From assembly GCA_934663655.1 (NCBI GenBank), contig CAKUKT010000048.1:1-12068 (forward strand): a DNA stretch of 12,068 nucleotides, given 5' to 3'. The notes beneath the pieces are model-generated. The model did not search any database and was not told where the DNA came from. It worked only from the letters and a program-made list of their open reading frames with translations. The translations under genes were made by a program, and so were the position numbers. Numbering within the stretch: the stretch's first letter is position 1; every line of letters begins with the position of its first letter. This document shows, in pieces, positions 11,939 to 12,068 of the stretch. The stretch is from an uncultured Victivallaceae bacterium (GTDB lineage: Bacteria; Verrucomicrobiota; Lentisphaeria; Victivallales; Victivallaceae).

Positions 11939-12068
11939 CCCCGGTCAGGGCTCCCGCCCCGGACCCCGGTCAGGGCTGCCGCCCTGAAACCTGCTTGGGG
12001 CTCCCGCCCCAAACCCCGGTCGGGGCTCCTCGCCCCGAACCCCCGGCAGGGTTGAGAACCCTGCACCT
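11939..12068. repeat. Array of short GC-rich hairpin repeats (at least five units, continues past the window)
   Basis: Tandem units of 24-26 bp: 11939-11963, 11964-11989, 11990-12013, 12014-12039 and 12040-12065, with a further CCT starting the next. Most begin CCCCGG and contain a small hairpin. The stems differ between units but stay paired: TCAGGG/CCCTGA, TTGGGG/CCCCAA, TCGGGG/CCCCGA, GCAGGG/CCCTGC; the first unit has one mismatch. Loops are mainly CTCCC, CTGCC or CTCCTC, with TTGAGA in the last. Similar GC-rich intergenic hairpin runs are known from many gut bacteria. An open minus-strand frame through here gives only repetitive Gly/Pro/Arg sequence and is not a gene. Nothing was recognised in 11899-11938. 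Confidence 0.8.

Noticed and set aside
11515..12066. 183-codon minus-strand open frame through rpsO and the hairpin array
   Set aside because: It runs through the rpsO terminator and the repeats, giving repetitive Gly/Pro/Arg sequence; antisense to S15.
11939..12068. CRISPR array
   Set aside because: Units are 24-26 bp, directly adjacent without unique spacers, and vary between copies in a paired manner.

Overview
The window is GC-rich bacterial chromosome. It most likely comes from Lentisphaerota (Victivallis-like) or a close relative in the Planctomycetota-Verrucomicrobiota-Chlamydiota group. The strongest clue is a prepilin-like protein with an [21 protein letters not shown]-terminus and a C-terminal H-X9-DG box, a family greatly expanded in that group. 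This placement is an inference from protein style, not a computed phylogeny. No mobile element, tRNA, rRNA operon or CRISPR array is visible.

Layout. Positions 1-2935 (+) hold a cell-wall block: the 3' end of a UDPGP-family (UAP1-like) nucleotide-sugar pyrophosphorylase, then ftsW and murG. The pyrophosphorylase could supply UDP-GlcNAc, MurG uses UDP-GlcNAc to complete lipid II, and FtsW polymerises lipid II at the septum. murC does not follow murG as it does in classical dcw clusters. A strong promoter overlaps the murG stop codon and drives a pseudopilin-like gene (3023-3766). After it comes a 227-nt gene-free stretch that can fold into several helices and ends in a terminator-like hairpin 3 nt before the next start codon. 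Then come a small exported protein of unknown function (3994-4368) and a DUF721/DciA-like protein (4387-4812).

Positions 4944-8782 (-) form an export operon. A promoter with perfect -35 hexamer and 17-bp spacing precedes an MsbA/BmrA-type ABC half-transporter, an HlyD-type membrane fusion protein and, overlapping the latter by ATGA, a secreted Pro/Thr/Ser/Ala-rich protein without recognisable domain. Positions 8819-11357 (-) carry an AraC-family cupin regulator and, downstream of it, an ADP-ribosylglycohydrolase-fold protein whose extreme C-terminus may be frameshifted. Positions 11458-11898 (+) hold rpsO with its own promoter, a structured leader and a clear intrinsic terminator. From about 11939 to the window end lies an array of short GC-rich hairpin repeats whose stems covary.

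A recurring theme is the -10 hexamer TATATT, seen at five candidate promoters (before the pseudopilin gene, the ABC transporter, the glycohydrolase, araC and rpsO), three of them with -35 elements starting TTG at exactly 17 bp. The items most deserving a second look are the structured leader at 3793-3990, the covarying hairpin array, the possible S15-binding rpsO leader, and the secreted protein coupled to the HlyD gene.
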